The notes: generated from the sequence alone by a model not told the origin. Positions 36,220-48,189 are shown, numbered from the stretch's first letter. The stretch: DNA of 64,000 bases from Ashinkailepas kermadecensis (GCA_034440615.1 JAOTOM010004617.1:248001-312000); one strand, 5' to 3'. Numbers and translations: made by a program.

Positions 36220-37160
36220 GGGCCCATCCTGAATTCAATTCGATGATTAGTTCTCTTCTTCCCACGTTTTCTGGTGGCTAAGTAATCCGGATAACCGCTG
36301 AGTTTTGATGTCCCTCATCCATATGGTTAAATACGCTTCCAGATTGGCTACCGGACTGAGACTCCAGTTAGGTTTTCGTGTTTGGATCTTTCCGTTTTTC
36401 TTGGTCTTCGGATATGTTTTAGGGCTCCAGCCAATTTGTGTTAGGGGCCTGGAAAATATTTGAGTTCCCGGCTCTTTTCCTTACAGTTTTGTTGCTTTTT
36501 GGTGCACCGACGATTTTTTTTATGTATCGGCGCGTTTTCTCAAACCCCGAAGTGTTCATTTAGTGCCCGGTCTTTTTGTTCCTTTTTTACGACCATGTCG
36601 ATTTCTTAGGATCCCAGCCTGTTTTTGAGGACCCATTCGGTCTCAAGGCCCCGGTGTGCTTTGAGGTCCCCGTTGTGTTTTGTTTTTTAGCCCCTGGTCT
36701 GGTTATTTAGAGATGCAACGCATGCTTTAGGGCCCTGCCGGTTTTTGCCGGACTCGGTGCGCTTTGGAGGGCCCGGTGCATTTTCGTCCTCCAGTTGTGA
36801 TCCTAGGGTCCTGCTGGGCTTATTTGGGGTTCCTCGCTCACATTTGTTGAACCCCCAGCACGATATTAGGAGATCCGGTATAATTTATCCGGGTGCCGTC
36901 GCGACTTGTCTAGCCCAGGTGCGTGGTTCCGGTGGTCGGACTCAAGTTTTCTGGGCTCGACGCATTTTTCTGGGCTCAAGCCACGGCCTGATTCTTCGGG
37001 CCCCTGGCGACATTTTTGTGTTCCTCCGCGATCTTTCGAGCTTCGGTGCGTTTTTGGGTGCCGTATTCTATTTGTTAAGCAGGGGTGTCGATTTGTATCC
37101 TTGTGTGCAGGCCATGGCCCCACCAATGCTGATCTTGCCCCCCCCCCGCAATGTTGATTT
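36220..37160 (+). repeat. GC-rich short-period array with unique flank (copy 2)
   Basis: 36220-36400 is a non-tandem flank homologous in reverse to 49160-49330 (blocks: aattcaattcgatgattagt, cccacgttttctggtg, ggtagccaatctgg in the other strand). It leads into ctcc-gccaatttgtg words and then the short-period ggGCCCcgg-cgcGAttTtT array. The presence of the same flank plus array at 48-49 kb shows that both move or duplicate as one unit. Confidence 0.7.
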
Positions 37161-37435
37161 GGGTCCTCCAATAACCTATGCTATTTTAATGCTGATAAAA
37201 AGATAAAGGAAAAAAGAAGAAAAGCTCCATGTTGGGTACATAGAAGACTTAGTTGATGTTAACCAGCACATTTTGTACTGAAAAGAAAAAGATTTTGATT
37301 AGATAGTGGACTGACTCCACCTTTTGCTACAAAATTCAAAATTGTATGCAAAAAAACAAAATAGCTCGATTTCCCTCCACTGTAGAAGGACAACTTACAT
37401 CACAAAATGTTGAGATTAGCTGATGCGGATGCACT
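37161..37435. other. Short AT-rich spacer
   Basis: Nothing recognisable between the GC-rich array and element copy A. Confidence 0.5.
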
Positions 37436-38368
37436 TTAACACGCGCACTGGAGGGGGGTGGCGAAATCCGCCCACCCCTCCGGTTTTTCGCAAATAACTG
37501 CAGATTTTACCGGTCGATATACCCGATTTTCCGTGTACCTGCTTAGAAATGAACGGCACGTCGTTTAAAGCAAGAAAAATGGAAATCGGCCGATAATTTT
37601 CAAGTTAGGGGCCGCTAAATTAAAACAATGTTAAAGCGCCAGACCACAAAAATCGCCGCTGATGCGCTTCCAGTATACTGACAAAAGGGAAGTGTTCTAG
37701 GCAACACTAGCGACATCTTTGATGCATATTGATATGCTGTATAGTTTCAAGGTCATGTTAGGTCACCAAGGTCAAGTCAGGTCAAGTTCATGACAGGTTA
37801 ATGGAACTAAACTTGATCAACTGGAATGTTGCCATAAATGCACTACTGGTTGTCATTTGTACGGTTTGTCATTGCGTTTCCATACTTTATTCATGTACTT
37901 CACTCCCTTCTTCACGAAGCCGATTGCTCCGAGCTGCCCGACGGAGCAGTCGGGCGGGCGGCCGGTTCCGGTAACTGGAACAGGTAACTGACCTGATAAA
38001 GTGGTGCTATATAGGTGACCTGAGGTCAAATGTTGGGTCTAGCATCTGCATTGCATCATTAGTAATGTCCAAAACATCATTGATGCCCATTTTTAAGCAT
38101 TTAAACACAATCACAGTGATCCATAATGATGACAAGCCAAGCCACGCAAAACCGGAAAATTTTGCCAATCTGACCTCATTTGACCTTGAAGATATTGACC
38201 TAAGGTCACAAAAATTGCACACAATAGAGTTCACTACGGTGCCCATCCACCCTACGAATTTTGTTCCTCCAGCTTTACTAGGAGCCGAGATCTTAGGGGG
38301 GGGGGGCGGAATCCGCCCCCCCCCTCCAGTGCGCGTAATTATCAGAGGCCCTCCAGGGCGCGTGTTAA
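37436..38368 (-). mobile_element. TTAA inverted-repeat element, copy A
   Basis: Non-autonomous, MITE-like element of about 930 bp in reverse orientation. Its outer ends are TTAACACGCGCACTGGAGGG (37436) and the complement of TTAACACGCGCCCTGGAGGG (ending 38368). The interior matches copies B-E, including the AGGTCA array (AGGTCA near 37749-37784, spacers 4, 3, 4). No transposase is encoded. TTAA at both ends suggests a piggyBac-type target preference, which is known for that superfamily; the terminal sequence itself does not match one I recognise. Confidence 0.85.
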
Positions 38369-39294
38369 CACGCGCCCTGGAGGGACTCTGAAATTTACGC
38401 GCACTGGAGGGGGGGGGGGGACGGACTCCGCCCCCATAAGATATCGGCTCCTATTAAAGCTGGAGGAACAAAATTCGCAGGGTGGATGGGTACGCTAGTG
38501 AACTCTATCGTGTGCAAATTTCATGACCTTAGGTCAATATCTTCAAGGTAAAATGAGGTCACATTTGTAAAAATGTTCTTGTTTTGCGGGTCTTGGCTTG
38601 TCATTGTTATGGATCGCTGTGATGGTGTTTAAATGCACCAAAATGGGCATCAATGATGTTTTGGAAATTACCAATGATGCAATACAGATACTAGACCCGA
38701 GATTTAACCTGATGTCACCTAAATAGCAGCACTTTATCAGGTCAGTTACCTGTTCCAGTTACTGGAACCGGGCCGCCCGCCCGACTGTCCGTCGGGCAGC
38801 TCGGCGCAATCGGCTTCGTGAAGAAAGGAGTGAAGTACATGAATAAAGTATGGAAACGCAATGACACACAGCACAAATGACAAACAGTAGTGCATTTATG
38901 ACAACATTCCAGTTGATCAAGTTTGGTTCCATTAACCTGTCATGAAATTGACCTGACTTGACCTCGGTGACCTAACATGACCTTCACGCTACATAGCATA
39001 TCGATATACATCAAACAAGTCGCTAGTGTTGCCAAGAACACTTCCCTTTTGCGAATATACGGGAAGCGCATCAGCGGCGATTTTTGTGGTCTGGCGCTAG
39101 GAATTTTTTTTACTTTAACGGCCCCTAACTTCGAAAAAAAATCGGTCGATTTCCATTTTTCTTACTTTAAACGTCGCGCCGGTCATTTCTAAGCAGGTAC
39201 GCAGAAATCGCGTATATCGACCGGCAAAATCTGCAGTTATGTACGAAAAACCTGGGGGGTGGGCGGATTTGCCCCCCTCCAGTGCGCGTGTTAA
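38365..39294 (+). mobile_element. TTAA inverted-repeat element, copy B
   Basis: Head-to-head with copy A, sharing TTAA at 38365-38368. Left end TTAACACGCGCCCTGGAGGG; a second, inner terminal-like motif (ttacgcgcactggaggg) follows about 30 bp in. The right end ccctccagtgcgcgtgttaa finishes at 39294. The interior is non-coding. Confidence 0.9.
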
Positions 39295-41011
39295 ACCAGA
39301 TTGTCTGAATAAAAAAATATGCTAAGCCACAAAACAACAATTGCATTGTCATACTGATGTTTGTACACACCACCAATGGCAAAACTACATGCATATGGAG
39401 CTTGAACAGGATTAATTCCATTCTCAATTTCCCATCATTGTCAAACTTGCATACAATCCAGTCCAGTGAACAATCACAATTATCATTCAGATTGTGGACA
39501 TACAAACTATAATTATCTTCAGCAGCCCATCCATCAATCTATGAGCCTGATATTTACCTAAGTACCTACCAACATGCCCAATGACAATGTGCATGCATTC
39601 AATATTGATATGGGGAAACCCTGTCCAAACTGAACGCACGAAAGCCATGTGTGGGCCAATATGCCAGCTTATGATACCATGAAAGAGAAAATTTAGCAAG
39701 AAGCTGCATGGACACTGCATTATAATTCATATTCCTAAATAAAGTAATAGGTACTAAGCTATGGCTCACATGACTTCCAAAGCAAAACTTTCAACCATAC
39801 AAGACCAATGCTATACCAGACCAAACGTCTGATAGGGCGCATTAAACGCCAAACAAAATATCATTATTTTAAAAGGTACACCAAAGTTCGCCTTCAAGCC
39901 TTGGTGACGTCACAGCTTTTTCCTCATATATTGCAGAAATTGGTAGCATCAGGCATGTTTCAATTTCGCTGCGCATGGGGAGTTATTTTTTAGGCGTGTC
40001 GGAACCATAGAGGTCATTTGCGCCGCCTTTAAAGCGAGTACGTTACATGTCTGTCTGTAATAGCGAGTGTTTGCGATCAAGACGCAGGCAGGTGGACATT
40101 TATGTTAAGGGAATTTTACGTTATAGTTTGTGTGATATTTTCTGTGCTGAAGGCGGTGGCTGATATGGGCACATCTCCCTGATGTATAAATGGTTTTAAT
40201 TTTACTTTACTCCTTCCACAAAATAATTGTGGGGCATTAAAGCAAAATAATTCCTTCCACAAAATAAATAATTGCTGCTAATTACAACAAAATAATCCAC
40301 TTCCACAAATTAATTTGTAGTTTGGGTGGGGGTGGGGCTGCGCATGAGACATACGAATTTTATGCATTGCCTATATAGTTTTGCATGTTATATGAATTTT
40401 TCTCGACAAAACGGAGGATTACCCTGTATTTGTATTTTGCATGTTGGCGCAGCTAGGCATAGTCCGAGAATGCTTTCATTGAGGCGTTTGAGTGACGAAA
40501 GACAATACCACCCAACAATAACCAGTAATTAGCAGCAATATAGTAATTACGCGTTTGAAGTTGCAAATTTCCTGTCTCCCTCCTTGATAAATATAATTGG
40601 GTATAGCGCCCACCGGTCGTGATATCTGTTCTTCAGAACATCCAAAACCGTAGCATCCAAAGACAAAAAGTCCATGTACAAAAATCCTAAAATCTTAAAC
40701 TAGCGGTTGTGGTCGACAATTATGACGGAGGTGAGACATTTGTGGTGCCATTGGGCGCGATGTTTAATCCGGTGACTAAACTCATGTGACGTCGCGCTGC
40801 TTCATTTCTTATAATTCACACCTGATGTGTCTGCAGATTGGTGTGATTTTAAGTAGTGAATAACTTGTTGATATTTAATCCACAAAGAAACAATAGATGA
40901 AGAAGTTGGCAGGTATGCTTCAACAATTCCAGATTATGCCTTTTCCAGATTTCTGCACGGTATTTCTATATTAATGCCAGATACCTAACTACCTACCTAC
41001 CATATTTTAGT

Positions 41012-41803
41012 ATTATTGTGCCTTAAGGTCATAACAAGACAAGATTTTACACACATTTTTCTCCATAGAGCAAACGAATGGGTTAGGTTTGGTGGTAAAC
41101 TTGTGGTTTAAGGTGTTTTATGAATTCTTGGAATTTATCATTGGAATGTAATGTTTATGAATGTGACTAAGATGATGGGATGAATCTCTTTCTGTGAAAA
41201 TGCTTACTTTTCAGGTTGTGATCAAAATAACACAAAAAATTGGCTTGAGTTAGGTAGCTTAGCATAAAAAGAAATGTACACAAAATTAAATGAAAATTCA
41301 GCATAACCTAACCTAACCTAGCCTAACCTCCATGTGGATTTTAAAAAATCGAAATAATAAGATTATAAAAAGTTGAAGAATTTTTTATTCTGAGAATTTT
41401 CAGAAGTTATAAACCTAACCCAACCTAACCTAACCCAGCCTAACCTAACCTAACATGAGTTGCTCTTGAAGATAAGATATTGGTAAATATGCAGTTTAAG
41501 GTGTTCTTATATATGTTTTGGCATTTTTCTTCAGAGTGCCATGTTCACGAGGGTGACTAATATGATGAAAGCAGCTACTTTATGTGCAATTGCATTTTTT
41601 TTTATTGGCAAAAAATTGACAAATTTTCCAACTTAAAAAACCTAAACTAACCTAACCTAACCAAACCTAACCCATTTGCTTCCTTTATGGAGCCAAAGGT
41701 GTGTAAGAACTTTTATTGGTTGTTTGGTTGGTTATTTGTGCTTACTGCCGCATTGACTGTGTTGGTCATACAGCTCCCATAAACAACTTTTCTTGTTGCC
41801 ACC
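41012..41803. repeat. TTAGG-word repeat with inverted ends, interrupted at TTAA by element copy C
   Basis: Left border attattgtgccttaaggtc and acaagattttacacacattt; right border is the complement (aacctaacccatttgcttcc, ... cttgttgccaccttaa). Between them are gggttaggtttgg and several cctaacctaacc words in opposite orientation. So this family has long inverted ends. The outermost right bases (agcacaataatac) are found only after element E (47101), separated by the inserted elements. Confidence 0.65.
41717..41784 (-). mobile_element. 5'-truncated SINE tail with target-site duplication
   Basis: The reverse complement begins near gtatgaccaacacagtcaat and ends acaaataaccaaccaa, matching the last about 60 bp of the SINE at 4618-4785. 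It is flanked by aactttt at 41710-41716 and 41785-41791. The related repeat at 47640-47665 lacks the insert and reads through (aaaacttgtcttgttcc), providing an empty-site comparison. Confidence 0.75.
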
Positions 41804-42730
41804 TTAACACGCGCCCTGGAGGGCCTCTGAGAATTACGCGCACTGGAGGGGGGGGCGGATTCCGCCCCCTAAGATCTCGGCTCCTAGTAAAGCTGGAGGG
41901 ACGAAATTCGCAGGGTGGATGGGCACGGTAGTGAACTCTATTGTGTGTAATTGTCGTGACCTTAGGTCAATATCTTCAAGGTCAAATGAGGTCAGATTGG
42001 CAAAATTTCCCGGTTTTGCGTGACTTGGCTCGTCATCGTTATGGATCGCTGTGATTGTGTTTAAATGCTCAAAAATGGGCATCAATGATGTTTTGGACAT
42101 TACTAATGATGCAATGCAGATGCTAGACCCAACATTTGACCTCAGGTCACCTATATAGCACCACTTTATCAGGTCAGTTACCTGTTCCAGTTACCGGAAC
42201 CGGCCGCCCGCCCGACTGCTCCGTCGGGCAGCTCGGAGCAATCGGCTTCGTGAAGAAGGGAGTGAAGTACATGAATAAAGTATGGAAATGCAATGATAAA
42301 CAGTACAAATGAGAACCAGTAGTGCATTTATGGCAACATTCCAGTTGATCAAGTTTGGTTCCATTAACCTGTCATGAACTTGACCTGACTTGACCTCGGT
42401 GACCTAACATGACCTTCACGCTACATAGCATATCGATATACATCAAACAAGTCGCTAGTGTTGCCAAGAACACTTCCCTTTTGCGAATATACGGGAAGCG
42501 CATCAGCGGCGATTTTTGTGGTCTGGCGCTAGGAATTTTTTTTACTTTTTTTACTTTTTTACTTCGAAAAAAATCGGGCGATTTCCATTTTTCTTACTTT
42601 AAACGTCGCGCCGGTCATTTCTAAGCAGGTACGCAGAAATCGCGTATATCGACCGGCAAAATCTGCAGTTATGTACGAAAAACCTGGGGGGTGGGCGGAT
42701 TTGCCCCCCCCCCTCCAGTGCGCGTGTTAA
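41804..42730 (+). mobile_element. TTAA inverted-repeat element, copy C (recombinant)
   Basis: Left part up to about 42330 matches copy D base for base at diagnostic sites (gggcctctgagaattacg, gagggacgaaattcgc, gtgtgtaattgtcgtgacc). The right part from about 42390 matches copy B (cttcacgctacatagcatat, gcatcagcggcgatttttgt). Left flank equals D's, right flank equals B's. TTAA at both ends. Confidence 0.9.
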
Positions 42731-45239
42731 ACCAGATTGTCTGAATAAAAAAATATGCTAAGCCACAAAACAACAATTGCATTGTCATACTGATGTTTGT
42801 ACACACCACCAATGGCAAAACTACATGCATATGGAGCTTGAACAGGATTAATTCCATTCTCAATTTCCCATCATTGTCAAACTTGCATACAATCCAGTCC
42901 AGTGAACAATCACAATTATCATTCAGATTGTGGACATACAAACTATAATTATCTTCAGCAGCCCATCCATCAATCTATGAGCCTGATATTTACCTAAGTA
43001 CCTACCAACATGCCCAATGACAATGTGCATGCATTCAATATTGATATGGGGAAACCCAGTCCAAACTGAACCCACGAGAGCCATGTGTGGGCCAATATGC
43101 CAGCTTATGATACCATGAAAGAGAAAATTTAGCAAGAAGCTGCATGGACACTGCATTATAATTCATATTCCTAAATAAAGTAATAGGTACTAAGCTATGG
43201 CTCACATGACTTCCAAAGCAAAACTTTCAACCATACAAGACCAATGCTATACCAGACCAAACGTCTGATAGGGCGCATTAAACGCCAAACAAAATATCAT
43301 TATTTTAAAAGGTACACCAAAGTTCGCCTTCAAGCCTTGGTGACGTCACAGCTTTTTCCTCATATATTGCAGAAATTGGTAGCATCAGGCATGTTTCAAT
43401 TTCGCTGCGCATGGGGAGTTATTTTTTAGGCGTGTCGGAACCATAGAGGTCATTTGCGCCGCCTTTAAAGCGAGTACGTTACATGTCTGTCTGTAATAGC
43501 GAGTGTTTGCGATCAAGATGCAGGCAGGTGGACATTTATGTTAAGGGAATTTTACGTTATAGTTTGTGTGATATTTTCTGTGCTGAAGGCGGTGGCTGAT
43601 ATGGGCACATCTCCCTGATGTATAAATGGTTTTAATTTTACTTTACTCCTTCCACAAAATAATTGTGGGGCATTAAAGCAAAATAATTCCTTCCACAAAA
43701 TAAATAATTGCTGCTAATTACAACAAAATAATCCACTTGCACAAAATAATTTGTAGTTTGGGTGGGGGTGGGGCTGCGCATGAGACATACGAATTTTATG
43801 CATTGCCTATATAGTTTTGCATGTTATATGAATTTTTCTCGACAAAACGGAGGATTACCCTGTATTTGTATTTTGCATGTTGGCGCAGCTAGGCATAGTC
43901 CGAGAATGCTTTCATTGAGGCGTTTGAGTGACGAAAGACAATACCACCCAACAATAACCAGTAATTAGCAGCAATATAGTAATTACGCGTTTGAAGTTGC
44001 AAATTTCCTGTCTCCCTCCTTGATAAATATAATTGGGTATAGCGCCCACCGGTCGTGATATCTGTTCTTCAGAACATCCAAAACCGTAGCATCCAAAGAC
44101 AAAAAGTCCATGTACAAAAATCCTAAAATCTTAAACTAGCGGTTGTGGTCGACAATTATGACGGAGGTGAGACATTTGTGGTGCCATTGGGCGCGATGTT
44201 TAATCCGGTGACTAAACTCATGTGACGTCGCGCTGCTTCATTTCTTATAATTCACACCTGATGTGTCTGCAGATTGGTGTGATTTTAAGTAGTGAATAAC
44301 TTGTTGATATTTAATCCACAAAGAAACAATAGATGAAGAAGTTGGCAGGTATGCTTCAACAATTCCAGATTATGCCTTTTCCAGATTTCTGCACGGTATT
44401 TCTATATTAATGCCAGATACCTAACTACCTACCTACCATATTTTAGTATTATTGTGCCTTAAGGTCATAACAAGACAAGATTTTACACACATTTTTCTCC
44501 ATAGAGCAAACGAATGGGTTAGGTTTGGTGGTAAACTTGTAGTTTAAGGTGTTTTATGAATTCTTGGAATTTATCATTGGAATGCAATATTTATGAATGT
44601 GACTAAGATGATGGGATGAATCTCTTTCTGTGAAAATGCTTACTTTTCAGGTTGTGATCAAAATAACACAAAAAATTGGCTTGAGTTAGGTAGCTTAGCA
44701 TAAAAAGAAATGTACACAAAATTAAATGAAAATTCAGCATAACCTAACCTAACCTAGCCTAACCTCCATGTGGATTTTAAAAAATCGAAATAATAAGATT
44801 ATAAAAAGTTGAAGAATTTTTTATTCTGAGAATTTTCAGAAGTTATAAACCTAACCCAACCTAACCTAACCCAGCCTAACCTAACCTAGCATGAGTTGCT
44901 CTTGAAGATAAGATATTGGTAAATATGCAGTTTAAGGTGTTCTTATATATGTTTTGGCATTTTTCTTCAGAGTGCCATGTTCACGAGGGTGACTAATATG
45001 ATGAAAGCAGCTACTTTATGTGCAATTGCATTTTTTTTTATTGGCAAAAAATTGACAAATTTTCCAACTTAAAAAACCTAAACTAACCTAACCTAACCAA
45101 ACCTAACCCATTTGCTTCCTTTATGGAGCCAAAGGTGTGTAAGAACTTTTATTGGTTGTTTGGTTGGTTATTTGTGCTTACTGCCGCATTGACTGTGTTG
45201 GTCATACAGCTCCCATAAACAACTTTTCTTGTTGCCACC
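42731..45239. repeat. Tandemly duplicated unique segment, copy 2
   Basis: Near-identical copy of 39295-41803. Includes the second SINE tail (about 45153-45220) and the second TTAGG-word repeat (44448-45239). The low divergence implies a recent event. Confidence 0.9.
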
Positions 45240-46166
45240 TTAACACGCGCCCTGGAGGGCCTCTGAGAATTACGCGCACTGGAGGGGGGGGCGGATTCCG
45301 CCCCCCCTAAGATCTCGGCTCCTAGTAAAGCTGGAGGGACGAAATTCGCAGGGTGGATGGGCACGGTAGTGAACTCTATTGTGTGTAATTGTCGTGACCT
45401 TAGGTCAATATCTTCAAGGTCAAATGAGGTCAGATTGGCAAAATTTCCCGGTTTTGCGTGACTTGGCTTGTCATCGTTATGGATCGCTGTGATTGTGTTT
45501 AAATGCTCAAAAATGGGCATCAATGGTGTTTTGGACATTACTAATGATGCAATGCAGATGCTAGACTCAACATTTGACCTCAGGTCACCTATATAGCACC
45601 ACTTTATCAGGTCAATTACCTGTTCCAGTTACCGGAACCGGCCGCCCGCCCGACTGCTCCGTCGGGCAGCTCGGAGCAATCGGCTTCGTGAAGAAGGGAG
45701 TGAAGTACATGAATAAAGTATGGAAATGCAATGATAAACAGTACAAATGAGAACCAGTAGTGCATTTATGGCAACATTCCAGTTGATCAAGTTTGTTTCC
45801 ATTAACCTGTCATGAACTTGACCTGACTTGACCTTGGTGACCTAACATGACCTTGAAACTATACAGCATATCAATATGCATCAAACAAGTCCCTAGTGTT
45901 GCCTAGAACACTTCCCTTTTGTCAGTATACTGGGAGCGCATCTGCGCCGATTTTTGTGGTCTGGCGCTATAACATGTTTTGACTTTAGCGGCCCCTAACT
46001 TGAAAAATATTCGGGCGATTTGCATTTGTCTTGCTTTAAACGACGCGCCGTTCCTTTGTAAGCAGGTGCACCGAAAATTGTGTATATCGACCGGTAAAAT
46101 CTGCAGTTATTTGCGAAAAACCGGAGGGATGGGCGGATTTCGCCCCCCCTCCAGTGCGCGTGTTAA
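45240..46166 (+). mobile_element. TTAA inverted-repeat element, copy D
   Basis: Left TTAACACGCGCCCTGGAGGG, right ...ccctccagtgcgcgtgttaa. Carries TGACCT at 45819, 45829, 45838 and 45848. Interior differs from B at many sites (tcagtatactgggagcgc versus gcgaatatacgggaagcg). Shares its last TTAA with copy E. Confidence 0.9.
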
Positions 46167-47100
46167 CACACGCATCGGAGGGCCTCTGAAAATTACGCGC
46201 ACTGGAGGGGTGGCGCATTTCGCTCCACTAAGATCTTGGCTCTTCTTAAAGCTGGAGGAACGAAATTCGCAAGGTGGATCGGTACGGTAATGAACTCTAT
46301 TTTGTGAAAATTTCATGAACTTTGGTCAATATCTTGAAGGTCAAATGAGGACACATTTGTGAAAATTTTCTTGTTTTGCGGGTCTTGGCTTGTCATTGTT
46401 ATGGCTCGCTGTGAATCTGTTTACATGCTCGAACATTGGCATCAATGATGTATTGGACATTACTAATGATGCAATGCAGATATTAGAACCAACATTTGAC
46501 CTCAGGTCACCTATATAGCAGCACTTTATCGGGTCAGTTACCTGTTCCAGTTACCGGAACCGGGCCGCCCGCCGTCGGGCGGGCGACGTCCGTCGGGCAG
46601 CTCGGCGCAATCGGCTTCGTGAAGAAAGGAGTGAAGTGCATGAATAAAGTATGGAAACGCAATGACAAACAGTACAAATGACAAACAGTAGTGCATTTAT
46701 GACAACATTCCAGTTGATCAAGTTTGGTTCCATTAACCTGTCATGAACTTGACCTGACTTGACCTCGGTGACCTAAGATGACCTTGAAACTATATAGCAT
46801 ATCGATATACATCAAACAAGTCGCTAGTGTTGCCAAGAACACTTCCCTTTTGCGAATATACGGGAAGCGCATCAGCGTCGATTTTTGTGGTCTGGCGCTT
46901 GGATTTTTTTTTTACTTTAACGGATCCTAACTTGAAACGTTTTCGGCCGATTTCCATTTTCCTTGCTCTAAACGACGCGCCGGTCATTTCTAAGCAGGTA
47001 CGCAGAAATCGCGTATATCGACCGGTAAAATCTGCAGTTATGTACGAAAAACCACAGGGTGGGGCGGATTTCGCCCCCCACCCTCCAGTGCGCGTGTTAA
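46163..47100 (+). mobile_element. TTAA inverted-repeat element, copy E
   Basis: Head-to-tail with D. Left end is diverged (TTAACACACGCATCGGAGGG), right end is ccctccagtgcgcgtgttaa at 47100. Right flank agcacaataatacc is the continuation of the TTAGG-word repeat interrupted at D's left end, which fixes TTAA as the target duplication for the D-E pair. Confidence 0.9.
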
Positions 47101-47690
47101 AGCACAATAATACCTAAAAGTGTCCCAAAAACATTTACAAACATTTTCACAAAATTTGATTTTTTCTTCAAAAGCAGCTGAGGCCAGGTTAGGCAAGGTT
47201 AGGATTCTTTTTTAATGTTGAGAATTTTCAGAACATAAATTCCTTCTTGACATTTTCTAATATTATTTTTTGGATTTTGATTCCCAAAAGGTAGGTTAGG
47301 CTAGGCTAAGTTAGGTTTTGTTGCACTAAAAAAATAACATTTCTTTTTTTGTATGTTACCTAACTCAGAGCCTTTTTTGGAAATATTTTGCTTACAACCT
47401 GAAAAGTAAGCATTTGCACAGAAAATAAGTTATCCCTTAATCTTAGTCACCTTCATAAACATGTATTCGGAAGAAGAATTCAACGGAAAAAACCTCAAAC
47501 TGCAAATTTAACAAATAATTGTTTTAAAAAATTGGGAAGCTGTTTTGGATATTTTTTTTTACGTTTTCCAACTTGAAATCCCTATACTAACCTAACTTAA
47601 CCAAACCTAACCCATTTGTTTGCTATATGGAGACAAATGCGTGTAAAAACTTGTCTTGTTCCCACCTTAAAGCACAATAATACCGGGTTG
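47101..47690. repeat. TTAGG-word repeat (further copy, uninterrupted right end)
   Basis: Contains aggttaggcaaggttagg and gaaaagtaagcatttgcaca, then the complementary words cctaacttaaccaaacctaa and the intact right border cttgttcccaccttaaagca caataatacc (47657-47686). It serves as the empty-site reference for the D-E insertion. Confidence 0.65.
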
Positions 47691-48180
47691 ATGAAAAAAG
47701 CTCAAGCTTAACCTTACTTCTATACTTATATCCTAAGAACCCATCTCGATTCTACTGCTCACTCAGGACACTATAGCAGTCAATTAATGAAAGTGTTACT
47801 TCATTACCTACATTGCTAATGTAAACAGAAAGAAGTCCTTTGAACCATATGCAATGTCCTTCACGGTGCTGCTCCATCCGCCTCCAACTCCAAACCTGAC
47901 CAAACTTCAGGAGCGCATCAATCTCCAAAGCAGCCTGCGGAACAAGGCATGTATTGCATCAAAAGTACTATGAACTGAATTCCATGTATCCCTGTTGCCT
48001 AATAGTCCATCCTTGCCTATCCATGTAGGAGATGTTTGACTTTCCTCAAACTGTCTGGATAACTTGGGAGTTGAAATCACGTGTGAGTGATGAAACAGAT
48101 GAGCTATTCCTATATGCTTATATTGCAGAATTGCATGGCACAGTAGCATGCCGAATGGGGAGGGGACATTGTGGGCAGTT
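47691..48180. other. Unassigned spacer
   Basis: No supported gene. The minus-strand frame 47907-48149 has no recognised domain. Confidence 0.4.
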
Positions 48181-48189
48181 TCCCCTTGA

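Larger units (their letters stand above)
39295..41803. repeat. Tandemly duplicated unique segment, copy 1
   Basis: 2509 bp between element copies B and C, repeated almost unchanged at 42731-45239 (offset 3436). The visible differences are few single substitutions (for example 40078 c/t, and the 39628-39652 block ctgtcc/cagtcc). Contains a TTAGG-word repeat from 41012 to the element, with a SINE tail at 41717-41784. Frames such as 39487-39720 (minus) are duplicated passively and have no known domain. Confidence 0.9.

Noticed and set aside
39167..39720. Minus-strand frames duplicated at 42669-43156, possibly conserved proteins
   Set aside because: Their conservation follows from the recent 3436-bp duplication and not from selection. 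They overlap the mobile element end and show no recognised domain.
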